A DNA stretch of 64,000 nucleotides, taken from Anaerorhabdus furcosa. GTDB lineage: Bacteria; Bacillota_I; Bacilli_A; Erysipelotrichales; Erysipelotrichaceae. The stretch is taken from the NCBI RefSeq assembly GCF_900167375.1, contig NZ_FUWY01000003.1, positions 124,001-188,000 on the forward strand. Direction: 5' to 3'. Under the pieces are notes generated by a model. That model searched no databases. It saw nothing but the letters and a program-made list of their open reading frames with translations, and was not told the DNA's origin. Below are positions 8,847 through 18,347 of the stretch, piece after piece; position 1 is the first letter of the stretch; the number at the start of each line of letters is the position of its first letter. A program made the position numbers and the translations under genes.

Positions 8847-9290
8847 TTACATTGCATTGATGTAATTCATAACTTCTTCAGCACTTTTTGCTTTGTCTAA
8901 GAATTCATAGAATTCTTGCTGTTCCAATAAACCCGCTAGATCACTTAACGCAGATAAATGTGCGTTATTGTCTATTGCAGATAGTGTGAAAATGTATTTA
9001 ACTGGATCGTTATCTTCATTTCCAAATTCAATCGGTGTCTTAAGTGTTGCAATTCCTATAGCACCTTCGATAACACCATCTTCTGGTCTGGAATGAGCTA
9101 AAGCAACATGTTTTGTTAAAACGAAATAAGGTCCAATTTCGTGCACTGCACGAATAATCCCGTCGACATAAGATTCTTTTATTTTCCCTTGGTTAACTAA
9201 TGGGCAAGCTGCTTTACGTACAGCATCTTTCCAATCGCTCGCTTCAACATTAAGAACTATTAATTCTTCGCTGATCATGTTTTTAAGCAT
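8847..9290 (-). CDS. PTS EIIA of the ascorbate/fructose-mannitol type
   Basis: A 147-residue IIA protein whose phosphorylated histidine is H66 in HVALAHSRPEDG; the HSRPE context is typical of UlaC-like IIA proteins. It accepts phosphate from HPr and hands it to the IIB protein. It is the first gene of the operon, about 110 bases downstream of the regulator gene. It is clearly related to the C-terminal IIA-like domain of that regulator (shared strings near ASDW, GPY, LKTPI and DPVKYIF), which suggests that the regulator senses the load on this IIA by mimicry. Confidence 0.9.
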   Translation of the reverse strand: MLKNMISEELIVLNVEASDWKDAVRKAACPLVNQGKIKESYVDGIIRAVHEIGPYFVLTKHVALAHSRPEDGVIEGAIGIATLKTPIEFGNEDNDPVKYIFTLSAIDNNAHLSALSDLAGLLEQQEFYEFLDKAKSAEEVMNYINAM

Positions 9291-9390
9291 TAATTACCTC
9301 ACCCCTTTCCTCTACAACTACATCTTATTCTTTCAACTATTTCAAAACAATCTTTATTGGGTTTAATATTTGTTGTTATCTTGTACAAAA

Positions 9391-9420
9391 AATAAACTAT
9401 CATGATTTAGATAGTTTATT
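9391..9420 (-). terminator. Terminator overlapping the end of the BglG-type regulator gene
   Basis: An 11-bp stem (AATAAACTATC with GATAGTTTATT, 8-nt loop) begins inside the last codons of the regulator and is followed on the minus strand by TTTTTT. It separates the regulator transcript from the PTS operon. Confidence 0.75.
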
Positions 9421-11493
9421 TGCTTCAAATTTTATTATATATTCACTTACCTCTATACTTGTTTTTGCACTCGATAAACAATTGAAAAATTCTTTATCAT
9501 TAAATAAATCAACTAATATACTTAATGCATTTAAATGTGTCTCATTATCCAATGCTGTTAAGAAGAAAATATATTTAACTGGATCTAAATCAGCGTTACC
9601 AAAAACAATTGGTGTTTTTAATATACTAATTCCTAAGCCAATTTTAAGTGCTCCAAACATTGGTTTTACATGCGGTAGTGCAATGTTAGTCGTTATCACA
9701 TAATATGGTCCATTTATTTTTGTCGAATTAATTACTTCATCAATATAATTTGGTGTTGCATAATCATAGTCTACTAATTTTTGTCCAGACTTACGTATTG
9801 CATCTTCCCAATCACTAGCCTCCAATTGAATATTCATTAGTCGTGGATCTGCCATTTGCGAAAGCATTAATCCTTCTTTCTTCTCTTGCTCATTCAAAGA
9901 AAAATAACCAATTAAATCGTTCGCAAGTCCAGATTCATTTTCAATCGTTCCATATTTTTTGACAAGATTAATAATCTTTTCAATATCTGGTATATTACTA
10001 AATGAAGTTTTAAGTTTCATGCAAACTTCTCTTACTACTTGATATCGTTCTTGCATATTCATGACGGGTCGAACATACACAATAGGTTTATCTTGAAGAC
10101 TACTTTCATCCAAATAAGTTGTAGAAAAAATAATATCATAATCTTCTTCAATATGATTTATATTTGTACTCTCTAGTGGTTTTAAGAAATGAATTTCTGG
10201 GAAAAGATTTATTAATTCAGAATAAAGAATTGCAGAACTTCCTAACCCATTACTACATACAATAAGCCCTACTTTTTGTGAGTTTATTTTTACAATTTCT
10301 CTATTTGCATAGATAGCACCAAAATGCATGGTTAAATATGCAACTTCATCTTCTGGTATTTCATGTGTAAAGATAGCTTCTAATGGTTTTACTGTTTCAA
10401 GTACAATTCGATATAATTTGTTGTGTTCTTCTTTCACTTTATCTTTTAATGGATTAACTATAGGTAGATGATATAGCAAACGATAATATGTTGGTCTTAA
10501 ATGACAATATAATTTTCTAAATATATCTTCTGTATTTTTATATTGTACACCACTCAATATCTCAAAACGATACATCATTCGATCTACAATGTTCGCAATT
10601 GTTAAACAATCATCTGTATCTTCTTCTGGATTACCGATTGATAACCCTAATATCCATGCTGTTAAATATAGTTTCTCTTTCTCTGAAAAACAGAATCCTT
10701 GCTTATAATTTTTGATTAAATCATCCACAAAAGAATACTCTTTTGTTTTTTTCATGATTTCAACGTTTGTACTTTCTTGCATGATGGATACAAAGTCCGT
10801 TGAGATATCGATTTCCTTGTGATTCGCAATTCTTGCTTTTAAGAAAATAAAAATATAAATGAATTCGGCAATACGGTCTTCTACAAATTCAATGTGACGT
10901 AGATTGGATAATTCTTGTATAACTAATTTTGAATATTGAAAAATATCCAGATTATTTTCATTAATAAATAAATCAAAAAATTTATCGTTGTTTTCTTTCG
11001 AGAGCATATTGATAACTTCTAGCATCATAAAACGACGGATATCAATTTCGTTACCTTCTAACGAATACCCCTTATTACGATCATATTTAATTTCAATTAA
11101 ATTTGAATTACATATTTTTTCTAGTTCTTTTAGTTCATTTAGAACTGTTGATTTCGATACTTTTAAATTATCAATGAAATGATTTAGTGAAAGATAAGGA
11201 GCTCCAATAAACATCAAAAGATACATATACAATTGACGTTCCTTAGATGATAAAAAATAATCAGTTTCAGCATTTTCAACGATTAAATTTTTTAAATTAT
11301 TTTTTATATCCTCTGTAATTGTAATTGAACTTTTTATCACTTCAATTTTAGTCCCTGATAATTCTTGATTAATTTTCTCTATTCGATAATAGATTTGTCT
11401 TCGTGTAGATTGTGTTTCAGTTTCGATTTCTTTTAGTGTTAAAAATGAGTTTTTACTCAATAGACTAACTAGTGCATGTACTTTATTATCCAC
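9400..11493 (-). CDS. PRD-containing BglG/LicR-type transcription regulator with PTS domains
   Basis: A 697-residue regulator. N-terminal helix-turn-helix domains (about 1-150; one around TLKEIETETQSTRRQIYYRIE, a second around VSKSTVLNELKELEK) are followed by two PTS regulation domains (about 175-390, with His residues in YCHLRPTYYRLLYHLP and LTMHFGA), a IIB-like domain (about 400-490, VGLIVCSNGLGSSAILYSE) and a IIA-like domain (about 550-690, with NIALPHVKPM). The family activates PTS operons and is switched by phosphorylation from HPr and the cognate IIB. It starts with GTG behind a GGGGAG site. It lies directly upstream of the ascorbate-type PTS operon, its likely target. Confidence 0.88.
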   Translation of the reverse strand: MDNKVHALVSLLSKNSFLTLKEIETETQSTRRQIYYRIEKINQELSGTKIEVIKSSITITEDIKNNLKNLIVENAETDYFLSSKERQLYMYLLMFIGAPYLSLNHFIDNLKVSKSTVLNELKELEKICNSNLIEIKYDRNKGYSLEGNEIDIRRFMMLEVINMLSKENNDKFFDLFINENNLDIFQYSKLVIQELSNLRHIEFVEDRIAEFIYIFIFLKARIANHKEIDISTDFVSIMQESTNVEIMKKTKEYSFVDDLIKNYKQGFCFSEKEKLYLTAWILGLSIGNPEEDTDDCLTIANIVDRMMYRFEILSGVQYKNTEDIFRKLYCHLRPTYYRLLYHLPIVNPLKDKVKEEHNKLYRIVLETVKPLEAIFTHEIPEDEVAYLTMHFGAIYANREIVKINSQKVGLIVCSNGLGSSAILYSELINLFPEIHFLKPLESTNINHIEEDYDIIFSTTYLDESSLQDKPIVYVRPVMNMQERYQVVREVCMKLKTSFSNIPDIEKIINLVKKYGTIENESGLANDLIGYFSLNEQEKKEGLMLSQMADPRLMNIQLEASDWEDAIRKSGQKLVDYDYATPNYIDEVINSTKINGPYYVITTNIALPHVKPMFGALKIGLGISILKTPIVFGNADLDPVKYIFFLTALDNETHLNALSILVDLFNDKEFFNCLSSAKTSIEVSEYIIKFEANKLSKS

Positions 11494-11648
11494 CTTATTC
11501 TCCCCTATTCCACAAATTATATTTTAAATACTCTACTATAATCATATCCTATCTTGTTTATAATTTATTTCAAGTTTAACTTTTGTACATATAATCTACA
11601 CTTTTTACACTGTGATGAAAAGAGGATCTTTAGAAGTATTAAAAAGAA

Positions 11649-11673
11649 AAGCTCACAATTTCTTTGTGAGCTT
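11649..11673 (-). terminator. Intrinsic terminator of the transketolase pair
   Basis: A 10-bp perfect stem (AAGCTCACAA with TTGTGAGCTT, 5-nt loop) seven bases after the transketolase stop codon. On the minus strand it is followed by TTTCTTTTT. Confidence 0.88.
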
Positions 11674-11679
11674 CATCGC

Positions 11680-12603
11680 TTAGATATTTTCTTTTACTTT
11701 TTTTATTACTTCAGTTGAAGTTAAGCCATATTTTTCAAGTAAAGCATCTGATGTTCCGCTTTCTCCAAATGTATCTTTCGTTCCTATTCTTACTACTTTT
11801 TTAGGGCACTTTTCACTTGCTAATTCTGAAATAGCTCCTCCAAGACCACCAACTATACTATGTTCTTCAGCAGTAAGTATTACATCATGATTTTTCAATA
11901 CTTCTAAGATACCTTCTTCATCAAGTGGTTTAATACAACTCACATTGATAACTGTAGGATTAATTCCTTCTTTAACTAATTCATCTTTTGCTTTTAGAGC
12001 TTCTTGAACCATAAGTCCTGTTGCAAGAATTGCTACTTTGCTACCTTGATTTAATGTGGATATCTTACCAATTTTAAAATCAGTTCCTTCTGGATAAACA
12101 TCGCCTACTTTACCACGTCCAAGTCTTACATAACATGGTCCAACTTCCTTGGCTACATGGTTAATAATCGCGTAAGTTTCTTGTTCATCACATGGTTGAT
12201 AAACTTTCATACCTGGTATTACTCTCATAAGTGCAATATCTTCTAGTGCTTGATGGCTTGCTCCATCCTCACCTACACTGATTCCAGCATGTGTTCCGCA
12301 TACTTTTACATTTAAATGTGGATAACCAATACTATTTCTTACTTGTTCCCATGCTCTTCCTGTAGAAAAGATAGAGAAACTTGATGCAAATACCGTATAT
12401 CCACTAGCCGCAATACCTGCAGCCGTTGACATCATGTTTCCTTCTGCTATTCCCATATTGAAATGTCTTTCTGGGCATGCTTTTTTAGCATCTGCTGTTT
12501 TTGTAGATTTTGTTAAGTCGGCATCCAACACGATGATTTTGTCATTTTCTTCAATTAATTTCGCTAATGCGATTCCATAAGCTTCTCTAGTTGCTTTTGC
12601 CAT
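11680..12603 (-). CDS. Transketolase, C-terminal subunit
   Basis: A 307-residue protein equal to the pyrimidine-binding and C-terminal domains of transketolase. Family marks are the acidic LDADLTKSTKT region, GIAEGNMMSTAAGIA (with the Glu that activates thiamine diphosphate), and HAGISVGEDGASHQALEDIA. With the N-terminal subunit encoded four bases upstream it forms a complete transketolase, moving two-carbon units between ketose and aldose phosphates. Split transketolases are common in Bacillota and often sit in pentose or sugar-acid operons. Here the pair lies upstream of the ascorbate-type PTS regulator, suggesting a role in recycling the aldehyde or pentose phosphates made there. Confidence 0.93.
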   Translation of the reverse strand: MAKATREAYGIALAKLIEENDKIIVLDADLTKSTKTADAKKACPERHFNMGIAEGNMMSTAAGIAASGYTVFASSFSIFSTGRAWEQVRNSIGYPHLNVKVCGTHAGISVGEDGASHQALEDIALMRVIPGMKVYQPCDEQETYAIINHVAKEVGPCYVRLGRGKVGDVYPEGTDFKIGKISTLNQGSKVAILATGLMVQEALKAKDELVKEGINPTVINVSCIKPLDEEGILEVLKNHDVILTAEEHSIVGGLGGAISELASEKCPKKVVRIGTKDTFGESGTSDALLEKYGLTSTEVIKKVKENI

Positions 12604-12607
12604 TATC

Positions 12608-13411
12608 TTAACCCTCTCTTATTTCTTTCACTGCTGCTTCACATTCTTCTTGTGTTGGTGCTACTCCATGCCATGCAGCTTGGTTTTCCATAAAGCTTAC
12701 ACCTTTTCCTTTGATTGTCTTCGCAACAATCACTGTTGGTTTTCCTTTAACAGTTTTTGCTTCTTCAAAGGCTTTTCTAATTGCATCATAGTCATGTCCA
12801 TCGATTGAAATGACATGCCATCTAAATGCTTCAAATTTCTTATCAATTGGTGTAGGATCCATAACTTTATGAATGTCTCCATCAATTTGTAATCCATTAA
12901 AATCAACTACAGCACATAAATTATCAAGTTGATAATGAGCCGCAGCCATTGCTGCTTCCCACACTTGTCCTTCTTCACATTCTCCATCACCTAATAAAGC
13001 GTACACGCGATGATCATTCATGCTTACTTTATTTGCGATTGCCATCCCTACTGCTGCGGAGATTCCTTGTCCAAGCGATCCTGTAGACATATCTACTCCT
13101 TTAACATAGTTCATATTTGGATGTCCTTGTAGTTTAGAATCAATATGTCTAAATGTATTGATATCTTCTGTAAGAATTCCTTTTTCTTTTAATACGGCAT
13201 ATAACACGGGGCTAGCATGTCCTTTTGACAATACAAAACGATCGCGATTTGTAGTTCCCGCATTTTCCTGGTTGATATCCATGACTTCGAAATAAAGCAC
13301 TGATAGAATATCAGTTGCCGACAATGAGCCTCCTGGATGACCTGATTTTGCTGCAGTTACCATCTTTACGATGTCTTCTCTTATTTTCTTTGCATGTTCT
13401 TGTGTAGTCAT
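12608..13411 (-). CDS. Transketolase, N-terminal subunit
   Basis: A 267-residue thiamine-diphosphate-binding domain. It shows GHPGGSLSATDILS near residue 23, STGSLGQGISAAVGMA near residue 112, and the cofactor motif beginning LLGDGECEEGQVWEAA near residue 139 and ending in the Asn/Gly of DFNGLQ. It lacks the other two transketolase domains, which are encoded by the next gene. A strong AAGGAG site precedes its ATG. It reads away from the GGDEF gene, so the 222 bases upstream hold the two divergent promoters. Confidence 0.93.
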   Translation of the reverse strand: MTTQEHAKKIREDIVKMVTAAKSGHPGGSLSATDILSVLYFEVMDINQENAGTTNRDRFVLSKGHASPVLYAVLKEKGILTEDINTFRHIDSKLQGHPNMNYVKGVDMSTGSLGQGISAAVGMAIANKVSMNDHRVYALLGDGECEEGQVWEAAMAAAHYQLDNLCAVVDFNGLQIDGDIHKVMDPTPIDKKFEAFRWHVISIDGHDYDAIRKAFEEAKTVKGKPTVIVAKTIKGKGVSFMENQAAWHGVAPTQEECEAAVKEIREG

Positions 13412-13633
13412 AATTTATTCTCCTTGGTTTTTCTATTTTAACATGTTTTTCATCTTTTTATCTATCAAGGTGCTAATAATGATATTAAATCTTTTTAATC
13501 ACAAAGTAATAGTATATTCTTGTTATTTTTGCTAAACTTATTGTAATGGAAACAAATTAGATTCTCCCTATAATTTAGTTGACCTATTTTCATCCAATAT
13601 ATGATTGATCACAGATGAAGAGGGATATTTACT
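13412..13633. other. Divergent promoter region, transketolase and GGDEF genes
   Basis: AT-rich, no gene. A TTGACC string at 13580 lies upstream of a TATGAT at 13601 on the plus strand, but the 15-base spacer is short, so this promoter call is weak. No clear operator was found. Confidence 0.4.
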
Positions 13634-15976
13634 ATGAATTTAGAAGAAAAAGCACTGAATTTTTTCGCATTACTTGAAGAGAATTACTATATCAAAAGAA
13701 ACTTAAGTAATATACAGAATAGTCTAAGTGATAATATTACTTGGATAGGAACTGGTATAAACGAAGTCTGTTCAAGCCTCAGTGATGCCATCGAAGCTTT
13801 AACCGCTGAAGTAAAAGAATACAGCGGTACTTTTACTATATCTGACTCGGATGTAAACTATGTTGCGTTATCCGAAGATCTTTGCTATTTATTTGGATCG
13901 CTCATCGTAACACCAATTTCTAGTGAAATAGCTGAGGAGAATTTACGTTTCTCAGTCATTTTAAAAGATGCTGGCGATGAAATGAAGGTTGAACACGTAC
14001 ACTTTTCTCATCCCGACTTATTGCAAGATGAACACAGTTATTTTACACCTAAATCTCGTTTAGACAATCATTGTAACTTACAAGAACGGGTGGATTCTCG
14101 GCGGAGACAGCTGGAATTATTGACAAAAAATATTCCGGGTGGTGCTCATGAATGCAAAGATGATGCTGGTTTAACTTTAATTTCAATGAGCGATGGCTTT
14201 TTAAGTCTTGTTGGTTATTCTCGCGAGGAAATTAATACTTTATTTGATAATAAGTTTATAAATCTAATTTATCCTGAAGATAGAGCTTCTGTTATCGCAG
14301 CTATTCAAAAAAGTATTTGTAATGGTGATGATGATTCAGAAATTGAGTATCGCATCTATCATAAATCAGGTAAACCGATTTGGATACTAGACAAATGTCG
14401 CTATATCAAAACAGATCATTGTTCATCCTTTTATTGTATCCTTATCGAAATTACGGATCGCAAACAAGAGCAAGAAGATCTGCGATTATCATTAGAACGA
14501 TATCAAGTTGTTATTAATCAAACAACCGACATTATTTTTGAATGGGATGTATTGAGTGATACATTATCATTCTCTAATAATTTTTATAAAAAGTTTGGCT
14601 ATATCGCTATATCTAAAGATATCTCACAAAAGCTTGTTATGTCAGACAACATACATAATACAGATATACAAAGTTTAACAACTATTATGCGCCAATGCCT
14701 TGCAGGTATACCTTTTACAGAAACAGAGCTACGTCTCAAGAATAATAAGAATGAATATATATGGTGTAAAATACGAGCAACAACACAATTCAACAATTAC
14801 AAGCAACCCATAAAGGTTATTGGTATTATTGTTGATATCAATGACGATAAGAAACAAAAAGAAAAATTATTGAATCAAGCACAGCATGATCCACTCACTG
14901 GTATTTACAATAAAATTGCGATTAATTCAATTATTGATTCTTGTATCAAAGATAATAGCAACGGTGTTAATCAAGCTATGTTTATTCTCGACATCGATTT
15001 CTTTAAAAATATAAATGATACCTATGGTCACCTTACTGGGGATAGAGTTCTATCCGAAGTAGCAAGAGCATTAAAAAATTCTACTCGCTCTTCAGACTAC
15101 ATTGGACGTATTGGTGGTGATGAATTCGTTGTATTCTTGCCAGAAGTTATTTCTGAAAACGCAGCTGTTAAGAAAGCAGAAAAAATTTTAGAACAATTAA
15201 ATCAACTACGTCCTTTTAAAAATGAAATGAATTTAACCGCAAGTATAGGAATTGCGATGACATCTTCTAGTGATGATTCTTTTGTCAACCTTTATGAAAA
15301 TGCGGATAAAGCTTTATACGCTCAAAAGAATAATGGCAGAAATGGATATACACTATACAATGAAAACTTCCATAAAAATTCTTCGATTCAAGCATTTAAT
15401 ATCAAAAATTATACTGATGATAATTTTGCTGAGAATCATGTTGTTGATTTTGGATTAGCACAATATTGTTTTAGAACTTTATTTAATGCTGATAGTTTTG
15501 ATTCAGTTATTTCTGATTTACTTGAAATAATTGGAAGATCATTTGATGTAAGTAGAACATATATTTATGAAACCTTAGAAGATAACAAACACACTAGTAT
15601 GATTTATGAATGGTGTAATGACGGTATTGAACCTCAAGTAAACAAACTTCAAAATTTTGATTATGATGAAGATCTTGGTGGCTTTAGAGATAACTTTGAT
15701 AAAGACGGTTTATTCAAATGGTCTTTAAAAGACGAAACCAATAACAACCTTGAAGAAGTATTGTCCTATCAAGATATAAAATCCATGTTGCATTGTGCAA
15801 TTATGTACAAAGAAATTTTCTTAGGTGGCATTGGATTTGATGAATGTATCCATGATGATAGAGAATGGGCAAAAACACAAATCAGTACATTTAAGCTCAC
15901 AGCAAATGTTATTTCTACATTTTTTATTCAAGATCGATTAAACAAGAAAGTGGAAAAACTACTCAATAAAGTATAA
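13634..15976 (+). CDS. GGDEF diguanylate cyclase with NTF2-like, two PAS and GAF-like domains
   Basis: A 780-residue, apparently soluble signalling protein. Residues about 1-130 resemble a SnoaL/NTF2-like ligand-binding fold (WIGTGINEV). Two PAS domains follow (about 165-280 with DGFLSLVGYSREEI, and 290-405 with FSNNFYKKFGY). A GGDEF domain (about 410-570) carries an intact RIGGDEF active site near residue 495, so it should make cyclic di-GMP. A C-terminal GAF-like domain (about 600-770) is less certain. No EAL or HD-GYP domain or PilZ protein is in the window. It is a single-gene transcript, opposite in direction to its neighbours. Having sensor domains on both sides of the cyclase is uncommon. 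Confidence 0.85.
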   Translation: MNLEEKALNFFALLEENYYIKRNLSNIQNSLSDNITWIGTGINEVCSSLSDAIEALTAEVKEYSGTFTISDSDVNYVALSEDLCYLFGSLIVTPISSEIAEENLRFSVILKDAGDEMKVEHVHFSHPDLLQDEHSYFTPKSRLDNHCNLQERVDSRRRQLELLTKNIPGGAHECKDDAGLTLISMSDGFLSLVGYSREEINTLFDNKFINLIYPEDRASVIAAIQKSICNGDDDSEIEYRIYHKSGKPIWILDKCRYIKTDHCSSFYCILIEITDRKQEQEDLRLSLERYQVVINQTTDIIFEWDVLSDTLSFSNNFYKKFGYIAISKDISQKLVMSDNIHNTDIQSLTTIMRQCLAGIPFTETELRLKNNKNEYIWCKIRATTQFNNYKQPIKVIGIIVDINDDKKQKEKLLNQAQHDPLTGIYNKIAINSIIDSCIKDNSNGVNQAMFILDIDFFKNINDTYGHLTGDRVLSEVARALKNSTRSSDYIGRIGGDEFVVFLPEVISENAAVKKAEKILEQLNQLRPFKNEMNLTASIGIAMTSSSDDSFVNLYENADKALYAQKNNGRNGYTLYNENFHKNSSIQAFNIKNYTDDNFAENHVVDFGLAQYCFRTLFNADSFDSVISDLLEIIGRSFDVSRTYIYETLEDNKHTSMIYEWCNDGIEPQVNKLQNFDYDEDLGGFRDNFDKDGLFKWSLKDETNNNLEEVLSYQDIKSMLHCAIMYKEIFLGGIGFDECIHDDREWAKTQISTFKLTANVISTFFIQDRLNKKVEKLLNKV

Positions 15977-15982
15977 CTAAAT

Positions 15983-16019
15983 AAACCATGTGTTCATAAA
16001 CTTAATGCTCACATGGTTT
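15983..16019. terminator. Bidirectional terminator between the GGDEF and EamA genes
   Basis: A 10-bp stem (AAACCATGTG with CACATGGTTT, 17-nt loop) lies between convergent genes and covers the EamA stop codon. It is followed on the plus strand by TCTTTTT and is preceded by A-rich sequence for the minus direction. Confidence 0.7.
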
Positions 16020-16883
16020 TCTTTTTGGTTTCATTACTAATAAAGCCATTGCTGCAACAATAAATAGACATCCTAAAATTTTCATGATATCCACAGATTC
16101 ATTTAATAAGAAAAAACCAAAAATTACAGATGAGATAGGCTCAAACAAACAGAACATACTTGCTAGTGTGCTCCCTAATTCCTGTATTCCTATTTTCAAA
16201 AAGATAAGTGCAATAAATGAAGCTAATAATCCGATACATAACATTAACGCATAGTTAGACATTGGTTGAACAAACACAATTTGATTTGTAAAGATATTGA
16301 TTACAAGCAAAGAAACACTTACAGTTGCTGCTAGATAGAATGAAAGCTTGTAATTGTTCATCGTAGATAGTCCTGCTTTTTCAATACCAACCAAATACAC
16401 CGCAAAGGTAATGCCACTAAGAAGTGCCATTACAATTCCTTGTATTTTTGAAAAATCATTAAAATTAATAAAACATATAATTCCTATCATCGCTAATAAA
16501 AGAGAACTATATTGTTTTTTAGTAATGTGATCTTTATAAATGAAATGACATATGATTAAAACAAAAAGTGGATACATAAAATGCAAAGTAGTAGCTGTAC
16601 CAACACCAATGTATGTATAACTACTATAAAGTAGTAAAGTTGTGAATACCGCTCCAAATAAACCAATGATTACCATTTTTATAAACTCATCTTTGTTCAG
16701 TTTTAGTGATATTTTATTTTTAATCAACAATCCACCCAACACAGGTAGAACAAATAAACTTCTAAAGAATGTCAAAGAATAAGGAGTATTACCACCTGCA
16801 TAAGTTAATGAACATAACACAGGTGTAAATCCATAAATAAGTGCTGATACTATTGTTAAGATAATCGCTTTATTCTTTGTCAT
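16002..16883 (-). CDS. EamA/DMT-family transporter
   Basis: A membrane protein of about 293 residues with ten predicted helices in two EamA repeats (about 5-140 and 150-285). The start at 16883 has a GGAGAG site; an upstream extension to 17021 would run through the terminator hairpin and into gnd and lacks hydrophobic character. The family moves small metabolites, often amino acids or sugars, outward. It follows 6-phosphogluconate dehydrogenase in the mannose-family PTS region, but a hairpin at 16899-16925 separates them. Substrate unknown. Confidence 0.85.
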   Translation of the reverse strand: MTKNKAIILTIVSALIYGFTPVLCSLTYAGGNTPYSLTFFRSLFVLPVLGGLLIKNKISLKLNKDEFIKMVIIGLFGAVFTTLLLYSSYTYIGVGTATTLHFMYPLFVLIICHFIYKDHITKKQYSSLLLAMIGIICFINFNDFSKIQGIVMALLSGITFAVYLVGIEKAGLSTMNNYKLSFYLAATVSVSLLVINIFTNQIVFVQPMSNYALMLCIGLLASFIALIFLKIGIQELGSTLASMFCLFEPISSVIFGFFLLNESVDIMKILGCLFIVAAMALLVMKPKRKPCEH

Positions 16884-16898
16884 GTATTCTCTCCTATA

Positions 16899-16925
16899 AA
16901 AAGTACAAATTAAATTTGTACTTTT
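16899..16925 (-). terminator. Hairpin after gnd
   Basis: A 12-bp perfect stem (AAAAGTACAAAT with ATTTGTACTTTT) with a 3-nt loop directly after the gnd stop. Its T-run runs into the ribosome site of the EamA gene, so it may be a leaky terminator. Confidence 0.65.
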
Positions 16926-16926
16926 A

Positions 16927-18327
16927 TTATTCCCATATAGTATGAAACGTCCCTTGTCGATCAGTTCTTTGATAAGTATGTGCTCCAAAATAATCTCTTT
17001 GTGCTTGAAGTAAATTAGCACTTGTTATTTCTGCACGATACCCATCTAAATATTGCAATGCACTTGCGAATGCAGGCATATAGATTCCGCATTCAATCAT
17101 CTTAATAAGTGTTTCACGCATATCTGGGTAGTACTGTATTATCTTACCATAAAACTTTTTTGTTAAAATTAAATTATTGTCATTTTCTGAATCAAATGCT
17201 TCTTTTATCTCATTTAAGAAATTGGCACGAATGATGCAACCCTCTCTCCATACCATTGCAATCTTACCAAAATCAAGATTCCAATGATATAACATAGCAG
17301 CATCTTTTAGTAATTCAAATCCTTGAGCATAGCAACATATTTTGGCTGTATAAATTGCATTCTCAAGTGCATTTAAAACTTCTTCTTTATTATAATCTTG
17401 CGGAATACTCTCCATCGAAAGAATCTTACTTGCTTTCATGCGTTCATCTTTCTTTGAAGATAAATATCGAGCTTCAACTGCGGATACGATTGTAGGTATA
17501 GGAGTACCCAAATCAAATCCTTCAATAGCAGTCCATTTCCCTGTACCCTTTTGTTCGGCTTTATCCAAGATCATATCAATCAAGTAATTATCTGTAAATT
17601 CATCTTTTTTAGTAAGAATTTCAGAAGTTATTTTAATTAAATAAGACTGTAATTTACCTTTATTCCAATCACTAAATGTTTTTTGTATTTCCTCTGTTGT
17701 TAATTTTAATCCGTCTTTCATAAATGAATATGCTTCACATATAATTTGAATATCTGCATATTCGATTCCATTATGCACCATCTTAACATAATGTCCTGAT
17801 CCCGATTCTCCTACATAATTGCAACAAGGTTGTCCGTCATCTGCCTTTGCTGCAATATCTTCTAACACTGACTTTACTTTATCATAAATAAGTTTATCAC
17901 CTGATGGCATGATACTTGGACCATTTAATGCTCCTTGTTCACCACCCGATATTCCTACACCCAAATAATCAATTCCTTTATTCTTAAGATAATCGTAGCG
18001 CCTTATTGTATCTTTAAAATATGAGTTACCACCATCTAAAATAATGTCACCTTTACTTAAGTATGGAATCAATGTATCAATGACTTTATCTACTGCTTCT
18101 CCTGCAGTTACCATCAATAATATTTTTCTAGGTATTTCCAATGAATCTACAAACTGTTCAATATCATAGCAACATGTTACCTTTTTGCTTGAAGAAATGT
18201 CTTCAAAGTTTTTAGTTAACTCTGGTTCACGATTGTATACTGAGATTGAATATTCATGATTCGAGATATTCAACGCAATACTCTTCCCCATGACGCCTAG
18301 TCCAAAAATACCAATATCATTTTTCAT
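16927..18327 (-). CDS. gnd: 6-phosphogluconate dehydrogenase, decarboxylating
   Basis: A 466-residue protein of normal family length. The N-terminal Rossmann fold shows GLGVMGKSIALNISNH, the substrate region shows GGNSYF, GVGISGGEQGA and MVHNGIEYADIQ, and the C-terminus carries the family tail with FGAHTYQR and the substrate-contacting RTD. It oxidises 6-phosphogluconate to ribulose 5-phosphate, CO2 and NAD(P)H. It lies 21 bases after the M20 amidohydrolase gene in an operon that begins with a mannose-family PTS. This makes it likely that the PTS delivers 6-phosphogluconate or a precursor of it. Confidence 0.95.
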   Translation of the reverse strand: MKNDIGIFGLGVMGKSIALNISNHEYSISVYNREPELTKNFEDISSSKKVTCCYDIEQFVDSLEIPRKILLMVTAGEAVDKVIDTLIPYLSKGDIILDGGNSYFKDTIRRYDYLKNKGIDYLGVGISGGEQGALNGPSIMPSGDKLIYDKVKSVLEDIAAKADDGQPCCNYVGESGSGHYVKMVHNGIEYADIQIICEAYSFMKDGLKLTTEEIQKTFSDWNKGKLQSYLIKITSEILTKKDEFTDNYLIDMILDKAEQKGTGKWTAIEGFDLGTPIPTIVSAVEARYLSSKKDERMKASKILSMESIPQDYNKEEVLNALENAIYTAKICCYAQGFELLKDAAMLYHWNLDFGKIAMVWREGCIIRANFLNEIKEAFDSENDNNLILTKKFYGKIIQYYPDMRETLIKMIECGIYMPAFASALQYLDGYRAEITSANLLQAQRDYFGAHTYQRTDRQGTFHTIWE

Positions 18328-18347
18328 TATTTCCGTCTCCTACAAAC

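Noticed and set aside
16884-17021. N-terminal extension of the EamA gene.
   Set aside because: It runs into the gnd coding region and across a hairpin, whereas 16883 has GGAGAG and begins a membrane helix.
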